This document shows, piece after piece, positions 33,180 through 42,142 of a DNA stretch of 64,000 nucleotides; within the stretch, counting starts at the first letter, position 1; every line of letters begins with the position of its first letter. The notes under the pieces were generated by a model. That model ran no database searches. It had not been told where the DNA came from and worked only from the letters and a program-made list of their open reading frames with translations. Origin of the DNA: Prado023 sp963788325 (GTDB lineage: Bacteria > Actinomycetota > Actinomycetes > S36-B12 > CAIYMF01); the NCBI GenBank assembly GCA_963788325.1, contig CAWBGJ010000001.1, positions 124,001 through 188,000 on the forward strand, in the 5' to 3' direction. The position numbers and the translations under genes were made by a program.

Positions 33180-34147
33180 GCACAGTGAGCCCGACCCAGA
33201 CCACCTCGCGCCCCGACGCGCCCCCGATCACCGGGGCCATGAGCGCGCCGACCCTGCACCTGGACCATCTGTCGGCGCTGGAGAGCGAAGGCATCCACAT
33301 CATGCGCGAGGTCGCCGGGGAGTTCGAGCGCCCAGCCCTGCTGTTCAGCGGCGGCAAGGACTCCGTGGTCATGCTGCACCTGGCCATCAAGGCGTTCCAC
33401 CCCGCGCGGGTTCCGTTCACCCTCGTCCACATCGACACGGGCCACAACTTCCCCGAGGTGCTGGACTACCGAGACGCCACCGTCGCGCGCACCGGCACCC
33501 GGCTGGTCGTGGCCCACGTCCAGGACTGGATCGACCGCGGTGTCCTGCGCGAGCGATCCGACGGCACCCGCAACCCGCTGCAGACCGTCCCGCTGCTCGA
33601 CACGATCAGCGCGCATCGGTTCGACGCAGTGTTCGGCGGGGGACGGCGCGACGAGGAGAAGGCGCGCGCCAAGGAGCGCATCTTCAGCCTGCGAGACGAG
33701 TTCGGCGCGTGGGACCCCCGCCGCCAGCGCCCTGAGCTCTGGGACCTCTACAACGGCCGGCACGCCCCCGGCGAGCACGTCCGGGTGTTCCCGCTGTCGA
33801 ACTGGACCGAAGTCGACGTGTGGCGCTACATCGAGCGCGAGGCCATCGAGCTGCCCAGCATCTACTACGCACATGACCGGGGGGTCTTCCTGCGCAACGC
33901 GATGTGGCTCACCCCGGGCACGTGGGGTGGGCCGCGGGCCGACGAGGCCTTGCAGGTGCGTCGGGTCCGCTACCGGACCGTCGGGGACATGTCCTGCACC
34001 GGCGCGGTCGACTCCCACGCCACGACCGTGGCCGAGGTGATCGCCGAGGTCTCCGCGAGCCGGCTGACCGAGCGTGGGGCCACTCGCGCCGATGACCGCG
34101 TGTCCGAGGCCGCCATGGAGGATCGCAAGAAGGAGGGGTACTTCTGA
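33176..34147 (+). CDS. cysD: Sulfate adenylyltransferase subunit 2
   Basis: Catalytic subunit of ATP sulfurylase, making adenylyl sulfate from sulfate and ATP with CysN. The 323-residue protein has the PP-loop LLFSGGKDSVVMLHLA, FTLVHIDTGHNFPEV, FGGGRRDEEKARAKERIFS and FPLSNWTEVDVWRYIE. The ATG overlaps the cysH stop (ATGA); an in-frame ATG at codon 22 (MSAPTLHLDHL) starts nearer to the conserved region. The stop overlaps cysN by one base. Confidence 0.96.
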   Translation: MSTVSPTQTTSRPDAPPITGAMSAPTLHLDHLSALESEGIHIMREVAGEFERPALLFSGGKDSVVMLHLAIKAFHPARVPFTLVHIDTGHNFPEVLDYRDATVARTGTRLVVAHVQDWIDRGVLRERSDGTRNPLQTVPLLDTISAHRFDAVFGGGRRDEEKARAKERIFSLRDEFGAWDPRRQRPELWDLYNGRHAPGEHVRVFPLSNWTEVDVWRYIEREAIELPSIYYAHDRGVFLRNAMWLTPGTWGGPRADEALQVRRVRYRTVGDMSCTGAVDSHATTVAEVIAEVSASRLTERGATRADDRVSEAAMEDRKKEGYF

Positions 34148-35411
34148 TGGCCCACGAACTGCTGCGCCTGGCCACCGCCGGGTCCGTCGACGACGGCAAG
34201 TCCACGCTCGTGGGACGACTGCTCTACGACACGAAGTCCATCCTGGCCGACACCCTCGACGCCATCGAGCAGGTGAGCCGTGACCGGGGTGGCGCGGGCG
34301 CCGCCCCGACCTCGCGCTGCTCACCGACGGCCTGCGGGCAGAGCGCGAGCAGGGCATCACCATCGATGTGGCCTACCGCTACTTCGCCACGCCGCGACGC
34401 TCGTTCATCCTCGCCGACACCCCCGGGCACGTGCAGTACACGCGCAACATGGTGACCGGGGCATCGACCGCCGAGCTCGCCCTGATCCTGGTCGACGCCC
34501 GAGCGGGGGTGATCGAGCAGACCCGCCAGCATGCCGCGATCAGTGCCCTGCTGGGGATCCGGCACATCGCCCTGGTGGTCAACAAGATGGACCTCGTCGG
34601 GTTCGACGAGTCCGTGTTCGACCGGGTCAGCGCGGAGTTCAGCGCCTACGCCGCCAGCCACGGGGTGGCCGATGTCGTGGCCATCCCGATCAGCGCGCTG
34701 GACGGCGACAACGTCGTCGTCCCCTCCCAGCGGACTCCTTGGTACACGGGACCCACGCTGCTCGAGCACCTCGAGGCGGTGCCGGTCGGCTCGGCGGCGA
34801 GCGCACAGCCGTTGCGGCTGCCCGTCCAGGTGGTGATCCGGCCACAGGACCCGCAGCACCGCGACTACCGCGGGTACGCGGGACGGGTGGCCGCCGGCCG
34901 GGTCGGTGTCGGCGACGAGGTCGTGGTGTGCCCGAGCGGGTTGCGCAGCCGGGTCGTGGCGATCGACACGTTCGATGGCCCGCTGGCGTGGGCGCAGGCG
35001 GGACAGTCGGTCACGCTTCGGTTGGCCGACGACATCGACATCTCCCGGGGCGACCTGATCGCGGCAGTGGGTTCGGCGCCCGCATCGACGCGGGAGGTGT
35101 CGGCGACAGTGACGGTGCTGGCCGACGAGGCTTTGGTGACCGGGCAGCGGCTGCTGCTGAAGTCCGGTGCCCGGACGGTGCGGGCGATCGTGGCCGGCAT
35201 CGGCCACCGACTGGACGTGGACACGATGGAGGTCGACACAGGGGTCGCGCAGCTGGTGCTCAACGACATCGGGCAGGTCCACCTGCGGCTGGCCGAGCCC
35301 GTGGCGTTCGACGCCTACAGCGACGTCCGGGCCACAGGTTCCTTCCTGCTCATCGACGCTCAGTCCGGGGCGACGCTGGCCGCCGGGATGGTCCGGGGGG
35401 CCGACGGATGA
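34147..35411 (+). CDS. cysN: Sulfate adenylyltransferase subunit 1 (frameshifted)
   Basis: GTPase subunit of ATP sulfurylase. The first 53 codons read well (LATAGSVDDGKSTLVGRLLYDTKSI, the P-loop region), then the frame is lost at a CCCC run (34304-34307). The rest continues one frame over: DLALLTDGLRAEREQGITID, DTPGHVQYTRNM, VVNKMDLVG, and two beta-barrel domains to the stop at 35411. Adding one C restores an unbroken protein of about 421 residues, with no CysC kinase fusion. The stop overlaps cysG (ATGA), so the operon layout is intact. A sequencing or assembly error in a C-run is more likely than true loss, since cysD, cysH and sir are intact. Confidence 0.88.
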
Positions 35412-36850
35412 GTCGCGTGCAGGTCGGCGAAGCGGTCAGCGCGCCCGAGCCACCATGGCGCTACCCGCTCATGCTGGACCTCACCGACCGCGCCGTGCTG
35501 GTGGTCGGCGGAGGCCCGGTGGCAGCTCGGCGGGCTCTGGGCTTGGTCCAGTCCGGCGCCCGGGTGCATGTCATCGCCCCGGACGTGTGTGAGGATCTCG
35601 CCGATCTGGTCGCCGAAGGTGCGGTCATCTGGTGGCCGCGCGAGGTCAGCCTCGGGGACCTGTCCGGGCCTGCAGCCGAGCACCCTGGGGATCGGTGGTG
35701 GCTCGTGCACACCGCCACCGGCGATCACCTGACCGACTCCGCAATCGCCCTCGAGGCGGAGCGCCGGGGCATCTGGTGCGTGCGGGCGGACCGGGCGCAC
35801 GCCTCAGCAGCGCACACGCCCGCGGTGGCTCATGGGCCCGACGGTGTGCAGATCGCGGTCTCCGGAGGCGGGGACCCAGGGCGGGCGCGGTCCCTTCGTG
35901 ACGCGATCAGCGACCTGCTCGCCACCGGCACCCTCCCACTGCGCCGGACCCGCCGCTCCTCAGGCAGATCGCTCCAAGTTCGAGGGGCGTGGGGGCCAGC
36001 GGACTTGGATGAACTGCCGCGGAGTCCGCTCGGACTTGGATCGATTCCGCGAAACGACCGTGCCGGTGGCGGCGCGGGGCGGGTGGTTCTGGTCGGGGGC
36101 GGGCCCGGCGACCCGGGGTTGCTCACCGTAGCCGGGCGGCAGTGGCTGGCCCGAGCCGACGTGGTGGTCGCCGATCGACTCGGCCCCGTCGAGGTCCTGT
36201 CTGAGTTGGATCCCACCGTGCAGGTCATCGACGTGGGCAAGTCCGCCGGCCATCACCCGATCCCCCAGACCGAGATCAATGACCTGCTCGTGGAGCACGC
36301 CCTGGCCGGTCGGCTGGTCGTCCGGCTCAAGGGCGGCGACCCGTTCGTCCTGGGCCGGGGCGCAGAGGAGGCGCTGCACTGCCGGGCGCATGGCGTGCCC
36401 GTGGAGGTCGTCCCGGGGGTCACCTCGGCGATCAGCGTGCCTGCGGCGGCCGGTATCCCCGTGACCCATCGGGGCATGACGACGTCCGTGGTGATCGCCA
36501 GCGCCCATGCCGGCGCCGGTCCGGCCGTGGACGCCGCCCGGCATGCTCCTGCCGATGCCACTGTCGTGCTCCTGATGGGCCTGGGCGGGCTGGCGGGCAC
36601 AGCAGCCGAGCTGGTCGCCGCCGGCCGTCTCGCGGACACGCCGGTCGCAGTGATCAGCCAGGGCTGGACCCCCGGGCAGCGCACGGTCACCGGCACGCTG
36701 GGCACCATTGCCCGCGACGTCGCGGCCGCCGAACTGCCGGGGCCCGTCGTGATCGTCGTGGGTGAGGTCGTTGCGCTGCGTGCGCAGATCGGTGACCTCG
36801 CTCGGCGTGCCGGGAGTCCAGATCCGCGTGCCGGGGTCACAATCGGATGA
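35408..36850 (+). CDS. cysG: Siroheme synthase: precorrin-2 dehydrogenase/uroporphyrinogen-III methyltransferase fusion
   Basis: Supplies siroheme for sulfite reductase. The 480-residue protein has an N-terminal NAD domain (PLMLDLTDRAVLVVGGGPVAARRALGL) for oxidation of precorrin-2 and a C-terminal SUMT domain (VVLVGGGPGDPGLLTVAG, VVRLKGGDPFVLGRGAEEA, VPGVTSAISVPAAAGIPVTHRG). The two are joined by an unusual arginine-rich linker at residues about 185-220. The DNA of that linker (about 35970-36055) carries palindromic GGACTTGGAT repeats that also occur in an intergenic region at 49.68 kb, so a repeat element appears to have been captured in frame. Insertion is outside both active domains. The ferrochelatase step is given by the next gene. 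Confidence 0.92.
   Translation: MSRVQVGEAVSAPEPPWRYPLMLDLTDRAVLVVGGGPVAARRALGLVQSGARVHVIAPDVCEDLADLVAEGAVIWWPREVSLGDLSGPAAEHPGDRWWLVHTATGDHLTDSAIALEAERRGIWCVRADRAHASAAHTPAVAHGPDGVQIAVSGGGDPGRARSLRDAISDLLATGTLPLRRTRRSSGRSLQVRGAWGPADLDELPRSPLGLGSIPRNDRAGGGAGRVVLVGGGPGDPGLLTVAGRQWLARADVVVADRLGPVEVLSELDPTVQVIDVGKSAGHHPIPQTEINDLLVEHALAGRLVVRLKGGDPFVLGRGAEEALHCRAHGVPVEVVPGVTSAISVPAAAGIPVTHRGMTTSVVIASAHAGAGPAVDAARHAPADATVVLLMGLGGLAGTAAELVAAGRLADTPVAVISQGWTPGQRTVTGTLGTIARDVAAAELPGPVVIVVGEVVALRAQIGDLARRAGSPDPRAGVTIG
35994..36053. repeat. GGACTTGG-type repeat element inside cysG linker
   Basis: GGCCAGCGGACTTGGATGAA at 35994-36013 matches GGCCAGCGGACTTGGCTGAA at 49678-49697 in 19 of 20 bases. A second CGGACTTGGATCGAT lies at about 36030, and GCGGACT/AGTCCGC form an inverted pair around 36000-36029. 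The copy at 49.68 kb is non-coding; this one is read through in frame. Confidence 0.65.
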
Positions 36851-37614
36851 TGGCACTCACCCTGCTGGCGCACGGATCGCCTGACGCCCGCCACGCGCGC
36901 GACGTCGGGTCGCTGGCTGGACGTCTGAAGGTGGCCGGGGTTCCGACGTCGGTGGCCTACCTCGACCACCACGCCCCCAGCCCGGCTCAGGCTGCGCGCG
37001 CCTGGCTCGACGCCGGCGCGCTCGCGACCACGGTGGTCCCGCTCCTGTTGGCTCCCGCATTCCATGCCCGCGTCGATGCGCCGGCGGCGGTCCGCTCGAT
37101 GCGCGCTGCGGCCCCTGCCCTGGCGGTGTCGGCCAGTGCACCCATCGGCGTGCACCCGCTGCTGGTTCGCGCCGCTGCCGAGCTCATCGCTGCCTCCGGT
37201 CTGTCGATCACGCCCGACACGGGCATCATCCTCGCCGCCGCCGGCTCACGCGACGTCCGTGCGGTGGCCGCCATGGAGGCTGTGTTCCGCTCCGCCGCAC
37301 CCGCCCTTGCCGAGCAGGTGGGTGCCGGAGCGGTGCGTGCGGCCTACCTCGACGGGGGTCGGCCTCTGGGCCGGATCCGTACGCTCATGCGCTGCATCGA
37401 CGGTGCGATGTCGTTCGTCGTCGTTCCCATGGTCATCGCCGACGGCATCCTGCGCGACCGCATCGTCGAAGCCGCCGACCGGTACGACACTCCGGTCGCT
37501 CCCGGCGCGCTGGCCGACACGAACGCCCTGGCCGACCTCATCGTCCTGCGGGCCCGGACCGCCAGCGCACCACTGCCCAGTCAGCGCAGCGCGCGCGCCA
37601 CCGCAACGCTCTGA
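36847..37614 (+). CDS. CbiX/SirB-like sirohydrochlorin ferrochelatase
   Basis: A 255-residue protein with two CbiX-like halves. LTLLAHGSPDARHARDV holds the usual first metal-binding histidine, and VVPLLLAPAFHARVD the second; the C-terminal half is weaker (ILAAAGSRDV, MSFVVVPMVIADGIL). It overlaps cysG (ATGATG) and ends the sulfate-reduction operon, so it very likely inserts iron into sirohydrochlorin to finish siroheme, completing the pathway started by the bifunctional CysG, which lacks certainty about its own chelatase activity. Confidence 0.88.
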   Translation: MMALTLLAHGSPDARHARDVGSLAGRLKVAGVPTSVAYLDHHAPSPAQAARAWLDAGALATTVVPLLLAPAFHARVDAPAAVRSMRAAAPALAVSASAPIGVHPLLVRAAAELIAASGLSITPDTGIILAAAGSRDVRAVAAMEAVFRSAAPALAEQVGAGAVRAAYLDGGRPLGRIRTLMRCIDGAMSFVVVPMVIADGILRDRIVEAADRYDTPVAPGALADTNALADLIVLRARTASAPLPSQRSARATATL

Positions 37615-37657
37615 CGACCCCACCCCAGCGCCCCTACCGCGCCGCCGGCCAGCGAGA

Positions 37658-37699
37658 GTTCCTCCACGTCAGCGCCGCCCAAAGTCCGGTTACTCCACC
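37658..37699. repeat. GTTNCTCCAC intergenic repeat, two copies
   Basis: GTTCCTCCACGTC at 37658-37670 and GTTACTCCACC at 37689-37699 lie in the 180-base gap between the convergent cbiX and oligopeptidase B genes. The same 13-base sequence recurs inverted at 60525-60537, and variants at about 54992, 55028, 55601, 60461 and 60492. Confidence 0.55.
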
Positions 37700-37794
37700 G
37701 GGGCGACGCCCCGACGACCCCAGCGAGGAGGAAGTCGGGCGGAACCAGGCTCGGGGCACGGGCGGGGAGGGGCACCGGGGCGGGCACCGCCCGG

Positions 37795-39987
37795 TCAGAC
37801 CGTGATGCCCATCGCCGCGAGGATGATCGCCTGGGTCTGCGCCTGCTCATCGAGGGCGGCGTACCGCCCAGCGGCGCCCCCGTGCGAGCCCTCCTCGAGG
37901 GCCACGCGCAGCAGCACCCCACCACGCTCGCCCACCCCCTGTCCGGCACCGTGCACCGGATCGGTCGCCCGCAGGCGCGCCACCCATTTGGCAGGTTCGT
38001 GCACGAGCACCCGGGGGTCGTGCACGGCGCCAGTCGCCAGGACGAACGGCCGCCGGCCGGCCGGGGGCACGTTGTCATAGGGCGAGTAGGCCGACATCCA
38101 CCCGAAGTGCTGGGGCAGGGATGGGTTGCCCCACTCCTCCCACTCGCCCACCGTCAGCGGCAGTTCAGCATCGAGCATGGAGTTGACCACGTCGACGAAG
38201 GGGACCTCAGCGATCACTGCCGCGAACAACTCCGGCTCGAGGTCCATGCTCGCGGCCACCAGCAGGCCGCCCGCGGATCCGCCGCGCGAGACGATCCGCG
38301 CGCCATCGACCACGGCTTCCGGGCCCGATCCCAGGGCCCGGGCCACATCCACGAAGTCGGTGAACGAGTGCGACTTGGTGGCCAGGTGCCCGTCATCCCA
38401 CCAGCGCCGGCCCAGCTCGCCCCCGCCGCGCACGTGCGCGTGGGCGTACACCACTCCCCGGTCCAGCAGGCTGGTCAGGGCCCGGCTGAAGGCCGGCTCG
38501 TAGACGTACTCATAGGCGCCGTAGCCGTAGAGCAGGCAGGGCGCCGTGCCGTCCCACGGCGTCACCCGGTGCGACACGAGGGTCACCGGGACCTGCTGGC
38601 CGTCGCGCGCCGTCACCCAGCGTTGGGAGAACACGTAGGCGCCCGGGTCGTGGTTGGGTGCCTCCGCCCGGTGCCGCGGCGTCGGGCTCCCGTCGCCGAA
38701 CAGGGGGACGTCGACCCAGGTCGGCGGGTCGACCATGCTCTGCTCGAGGACGGTGACGAACGGCGCGGAGAAGTCCTCGTTGCTCGCGAGCTCCACTGTC
38801 GCCCCAGCGGGTGCCCGGACCGCGCGCGACCTCGGCCAGTCCAGTCCCGAGGGGACCACGGGGACCAGGTAGAGGACCGGTCGCCCCGCCTCGCGCAGGG
38901 TCACGACCACATGACCGGCGAACGCCTCGACGCCGGTGAAGCGGCGGACGAGGTCCGGGCTCCCGGGAGGATCATCGGGTGATCCGCCGGTCACCTCCAC
39001 CGGCGAAGCCCAGTCCGGGTGCCCGGGATCGCCGGGCAGCGGTCCGTCGAGGGCCTCCCGCCATTCTGCCGGCTCCGACTGGCCCATCCCGACCCAGCTC
39101 AGCGTGAACTCCCGGGCACCGCCGTGGTTGGACACCACCAGGAACAGCTCAGGGCCCCCCGGCACCGACTCGACCAGGTACTCATGGCCCTCACGGCGCC
39201 CGCCCACGCTGACCGGAGCCGCGGACGCCACGTCCGCGGGGATGGCCCAGGTCTCACTGGTCTGGCGGCTGCCGGCGTGGATGAGCACCCAACGCCCACA
39301 GCGGGTGCTGCGTGCCGAGAGCTCGAAGCGTCGATCGTCCTCCTGGTACACCAGCACGTCGGTGCTCGGGTCACTGCCCACCTCATGGCGCCACACCTGG
39401 TGAGGCCGATACACGTGGTCGACGACGGTGTAGAACAGATGCCGGCTGTCAGCGGCCCAGGCCGCACCGTAGTAGGTCCGGGGGATCCGCTCGGCGTGAT
39501 CCTGGCCCGTCGCGAGATCCCGGATCCGCAGCTCGTAGAGCTCCTCGCCGGTGCTGTCGATCGACCAGGCCAGGAGCTGACCGTCCGGACTGACCTCCCG
39601 CACCCCGTACTCGGCGAACGTGGAGCCCAGCGCGGCGGCCTCGACATCGAGGTCCACCATCGTGCTCCAGTTCGCCTTGTCGCCGGTCCGCCGCTGGAAC
39701 TGCCCGAGCTGGGCCCCCTCGCCCACCACGTCACGGAACTGCGCGTCGCCACAGGAGTGCGCCGGGCCCACCTGCGCCAGGGGCGTCCGGGCGACCATCT
39801 CGGTGAAGAGCCGGCGGCGCAGGGGTTCGAGCCCGGCCGTGGCGGCTGCGTAGTGGTCCTGCTCGGCCGCGAGGTAGTCACGAAGCGGCTGGTCGCCCTC
39901 GGCCATCCACGCGAACTCGTCGGGGATGTCGTGCCCGTGCAGGTGCCGGACGAAGGGGTGCCTGGGGGCCACAGGAGGCGTGAGCAT
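37795..39987 (-). CDS. ptrB: Oligopeptidase B / prolyl oligopeptidase family (S9A)
   Basis: A 730-residue cytoplasmic serine peptidase that cleaves short peptides after basic residues in known members. It has an N-terminal beta-propeller (residues about 60-420) and a C-terminal hydrolase: nucleophile elbow SRGGSAGGLLVAASMD, the aspartate in HDPRVLVHEPAKWVARLR, and the histidine in EGSHGGAAGRY. YGYGAYEYVYEPAFS is a family signature. The start at 39987 keeps the conserved PPVAPRHPFVRHLHGHDIPDEFAW; the longer reading adds foreign sequence. TAGGTT lies seven bases before the ATG, so the message is probably leaderless. Divergent from the peptide ABC transporter, a sensible pairing with peptide uptake. 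Confidence 0.92.
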   Translation of the reverse strand: MLTPPVAPRHPFVRHLHGHDIPDEFAWMAEGDQPLRDYLAAEQDHYAAATAGLEPLRRRLFTEMVARTPLAQVGPAHSCGDAQFRDVVGEGAQLGQFQRRTGDKANWSTMVDLDVEAAALGSTFAEYGVREVSPDGQLLAWSIDSTGEELYELRIRDLATGQDHAERIPRTYYGAAWAADSRHLFYTVVDHVYRPHQVWRHEVGSDPSTDVLVYQEDDRRFELSARSTRCGRWVLIHAGSRQTSETWAIPADVASAAPVSVGGRREGHEYLVESVPGGPELFLVVSNHGGAREFTLSWVGMGQSEPAEWREALDGPLPGDPGHPDWASPVEVTGGSPDDPPGSPDLVRRFTGVEAFAGHVVVTLREAGRPVLYLVPVVPSGLDWPRSRAVRAPAGATVELASNEDFSAPFVTVLEQSMVDPPTWVDVPLFGDGSPTPRHRAEAPNHDPGAYVFSQRWVTARDGQQVPVTLVSHRVTPWDGTAPCLLYGYGAYEYVYEPAFSRALTSLLDRGVVYAHAHVRGGGELGRRWWDDGHLATKSHSFTDFVDVARALGSGPEAVVDGARIVSRGGSAGGLLVAASMDLEPELFAAVIAEVPFVDVVNSMLDAELPLTVGEWEEWGNPSLPQHFGWMSAYSPYDNVPPAGRRPFVLATGAVHDPRVLVHEPAKWVARLRATDPVHGAGQGVGERGGVLLRVALEEGSHGGAAGRYAALDEQAQTQAIILAAMGITV

Positions 39988-39994
39988 GGCAACG

Positions 39995-40000
39995 AACCTA
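39995..40000 (-). promoter_or_regulatory. Probable -10 element for leaderless ptrB mRNA
   Basis: TAGGTT on the minus strand, exactly seven bases before the ATG at 39987; no ribosome site is present. Confidence 0.4.
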
Positions 40001-40189
40001 GCAGCGGCCCAGCGCGATCCGCACCGCACGCACCCCGGCTCGGTCCGAAGGAATCTTCGGCCCGAGCAGCGCCAGCGCAAGGATTCGCCGCCAGCACCCC
40101 GGCAATGTCGCAGAAGTGTCGCAAGATCAGCGAGAGCCTGCAGGCACCATGCCGGAATCACCAAGTACGTTACCCTGCGCAGGTCATGC

Positions 40190-40201
40190 ACCCCCGGGGG
40201 T
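40190..40201. promoter_or_regulatory. Perfect palindrome ACCCCCGGGGGT upstream of the peptide transporter
   Basis: A 12-base perfect palindrome 59 bases before the substrate-binding protein start, downstream of a possible -10 (TACGTT at 40166-40171). It resembles the sites near sir and the CoA-disulfide reductase gene, which raises the idea of shared sulfur-responsive control. Confidence 0.35.
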
Positions 40202-40259
40202 ACCCGATCCCCCTGTGGAGCGAGCCTGCGGCCGACCGGCCGCTGTACAAGGAGGCACC

Positions 40260-42140
40260 ATGGATCGACGGCTGCGACGCAGCACGGCAGCGCTCGTGGG
40301 GGCGACTGCGCTGCTGCTCAGCACCGCTGCGATGACCGTGGCCGAGGACAGCCCCTCGGCCTCGCCGGTTCCGATCGCCGCGACCACGGCAGGAACCCTC
40401 ACGGTCGGTGTCACCGACGACGTGGACTCGCTGAACCCCTTCACAGGCGTGGCGGCCAGCTCGTATGAGATGTACCAGCTGATGTACCCCAGCCTCACCT
40501 CGAGCTCGCAGCAGGACTTCTCGGCCGTCCCCGACCTCGCCGAGTCCTGGGAGGAGTCGGCTGACGGCAAGACCTGGACCTACAAGATCCGCTCTGGGTT
40601 GTCCTGGAGTGACGGCGAGCCGCTGACCGCCCGCGACGCCGCCTACACGTTCAACCGGGTCCTTGACGGCGACTACGAGCAGACCAACTTCGGTGGCTAC
40701 ACCGCCAACATCACCAAGGCCGAGGCCACCGACGACACCACCTTGGTGCTCACCGTCGACAAGCCCTCACCGATCATGCTCCGGCTGGCCCTGTACATCC
40801 TGCCCGAGCACATCTGGAGCAAGATCGACGAGAAGGCGGTGCGCTCCTACACCAACGAGCCCACCCCGGGGAACCCCATCGTGGGTGCCGGGCCGTTCAT
40901 CCTCACCGAGCGCCAGAAGGGCCAGTTCATCCGGTTCGAGGCCAACCCCAACTACTTCCGCGGCAAGCCCACCATCGACGAGCTGGTCTTCCGCGTCTAC
41001 AAGAACCCCGACGCCGTGGCCCAGGCCCTGCGCAAGGGTGAGGTCGACTTCGCCAACGACATGCAGGCCAGCGTGTTCAACGCGATCAAGGGCCAGGAGG
41101 GCATCGAGGCGTTCCCGGCGGCCTACTACGGATTCAACGAGATCGGCTTCAACGCCGGTGCGGCTCTGTCCGACGGAAGCCCGATCGGCGACGGCAACCC
41201 CGCACTCAAGGACGTCAAGGTCCGCCAGGCCCTGAACTGGGCGATCGACCGCGAGGCACTGGTCACCAAGGTGCTCTCGGACTACGGGACCCCCGGCTCC
41301 ACCATCATTCCGCCGCTGTACACGACGCTGCACCTGGACCCGGCCAACCCGTACGCCTACGACCCGGTCAAGGCCGGGGCGCTCCTCGACGAGGCCGGCT
41401 ACCCCCTCGGGGCTGACGGCAAGCGCGTGGACAAGGACGGCACGCCGCTGACGTTCCGCCTGCTGGGTCGCCAGGAGTCCCAGCAGTCCCAGCAGACTGT
41501 GCAGTTCGTGCAGTCCTGGTACGAGGCGCTCGGCCTGACGATCGAGACGAAGATCGTCTCCGAGGACACGCTGATCGAGCTCAACGGTGAGGGACGCTTC
41601 GACATCTTCGAGTGGGGCTGGGTGGTCGAGCCGGACCCGGACTACCAGTTGTCGACGTTCACCTGCGATCAGCGCTCGTCCGAGGAGGACGGCACCATCT
41701 ACGCAGGGTTGTCGGACTCGCACTTCTGCAACGAGGAGTACGACGCGCTCTACGCACAGCAAGCCTCGGAGACCGACGTGGCCGCCCGGGCAGAGATCGT
41801 CAAGGCGATGCAGCAGATCCTCTACGACGAGGCGCCATATGCGGTGACCTTCTACTACGACAACCTGCAGGCCTACCGCTCGGACAAGTTCACCAACTAC
41901 GTCTCGCAGCCGACTGAGCCCGCCGGCCCGCTGCTGTTCCAGTACGGGGTCTGGTCCTACATGTCGGTCACCCCGGCGGGTCAGGACACGGCTGCCGGCG
42001 GCACCGAGGGCGATGGCTCCACGGAGGACTCGGGGTCCAACGTCGCCCTCATCGCCGGCCTGGCTGGCGTGGTGGTACTCGGCGCAGGTGCCGCAGTCCT
42101 GTTCGCCCGGCGCCGGTCGACCGACGAGGACGTCGAGTAG
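40260..42140 (+). CDS. ABC transporter substrate-binding protein, peptide/nickel type (SBP_bac_5), membrane anchored
   Basis: A 626-residue extracytoplasmic binding protein. A Sec signal peptide covers about the first 33 residues (LRRSTAALVGATALLLSTAAMTVA). The SBP_bac_5 body shows LTVGVTDDVDSLNPF, PDLAESWEESADGKTWTYKI and VRQALNWAIDREALV. Unlike most relatives there is no lipobox cysteine; instead the protein ends with a transmembrane helix (VALIAGLAGVVVLGAGAAVLF) and an Arg-rich tail, so it is held in the membrane at its C-terminus. The ATG has GGAGG close upstream. It is followed two bases later by the first permease gene. Ligand is most likely di- or oligopeptides. Confidence 0.92.
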   Translation: MDRRLRRSTAALVGATALLLSTAAMTVAEDSPSASPVPIAATTAGTLTVGVTDDVDSLNPFTGVAASSYEMYQLMYPSLTSSSQQDFSAVPDLAESWEESADGKTWTYKIRSGLSWSDGEPLTARDAAYTFNRVLDGDYEQTNFGGYTANITKAEATDDTTLVLTVDKPSPIMLRLALYILPEHIWSKIDEKAVRSYTNEPTPGNPIVGAGPFILTERQKGQFIRFEANPNYFRGKPTIDELVFRVYKNPDAVAQALRKGEVDFANDMQASVFNAIKGQEGIEAFPAAYYGFNEIGFNAGAALSDGSPIGDGNPALKDVKVRQALNWAIDREALVTKVLSDYGTPGSTIIPPLYTTLHLDPANPYAYDPVKAGALLDEAGYPLGADGKRVDKDGTPLTFRLLGRQESQQSQQTVQFVQSWYEALGLTIETKIVSEDTLIELNGEGRFDIFEWGWVVEPDPDYQLSTFTCDQRSSEEDGTIYAGLSDSHFCNEEYDALYAQQASETDVAARAEIVKAMQQILYDEAPYAVTFYYDNLQAYRSDKFTNYVSQPTEPAGPLLFQYGVWSYMSVTPAGQDTAAGGTEGDGSTEDSGSNVALIAGLAGVVVLGAGAAVLFARRRSTDEDVE

Positions 42141-42142
42141 CC

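Noticed and set aside
34147..34455. Programmed frameshift in cysN
   Set aside because: No slippery heptamer with a downstream structure typical of regulated shifting is evident, CysN is not known to use one, and the same kind of indel recurs in two other genes.
34280..36850. 856-codon reading as one giant gene over cysN and cysG
   Set aside because: Only the part after 35408 matches a family (CysG); the earlier part is out of frame with CysN motifs.
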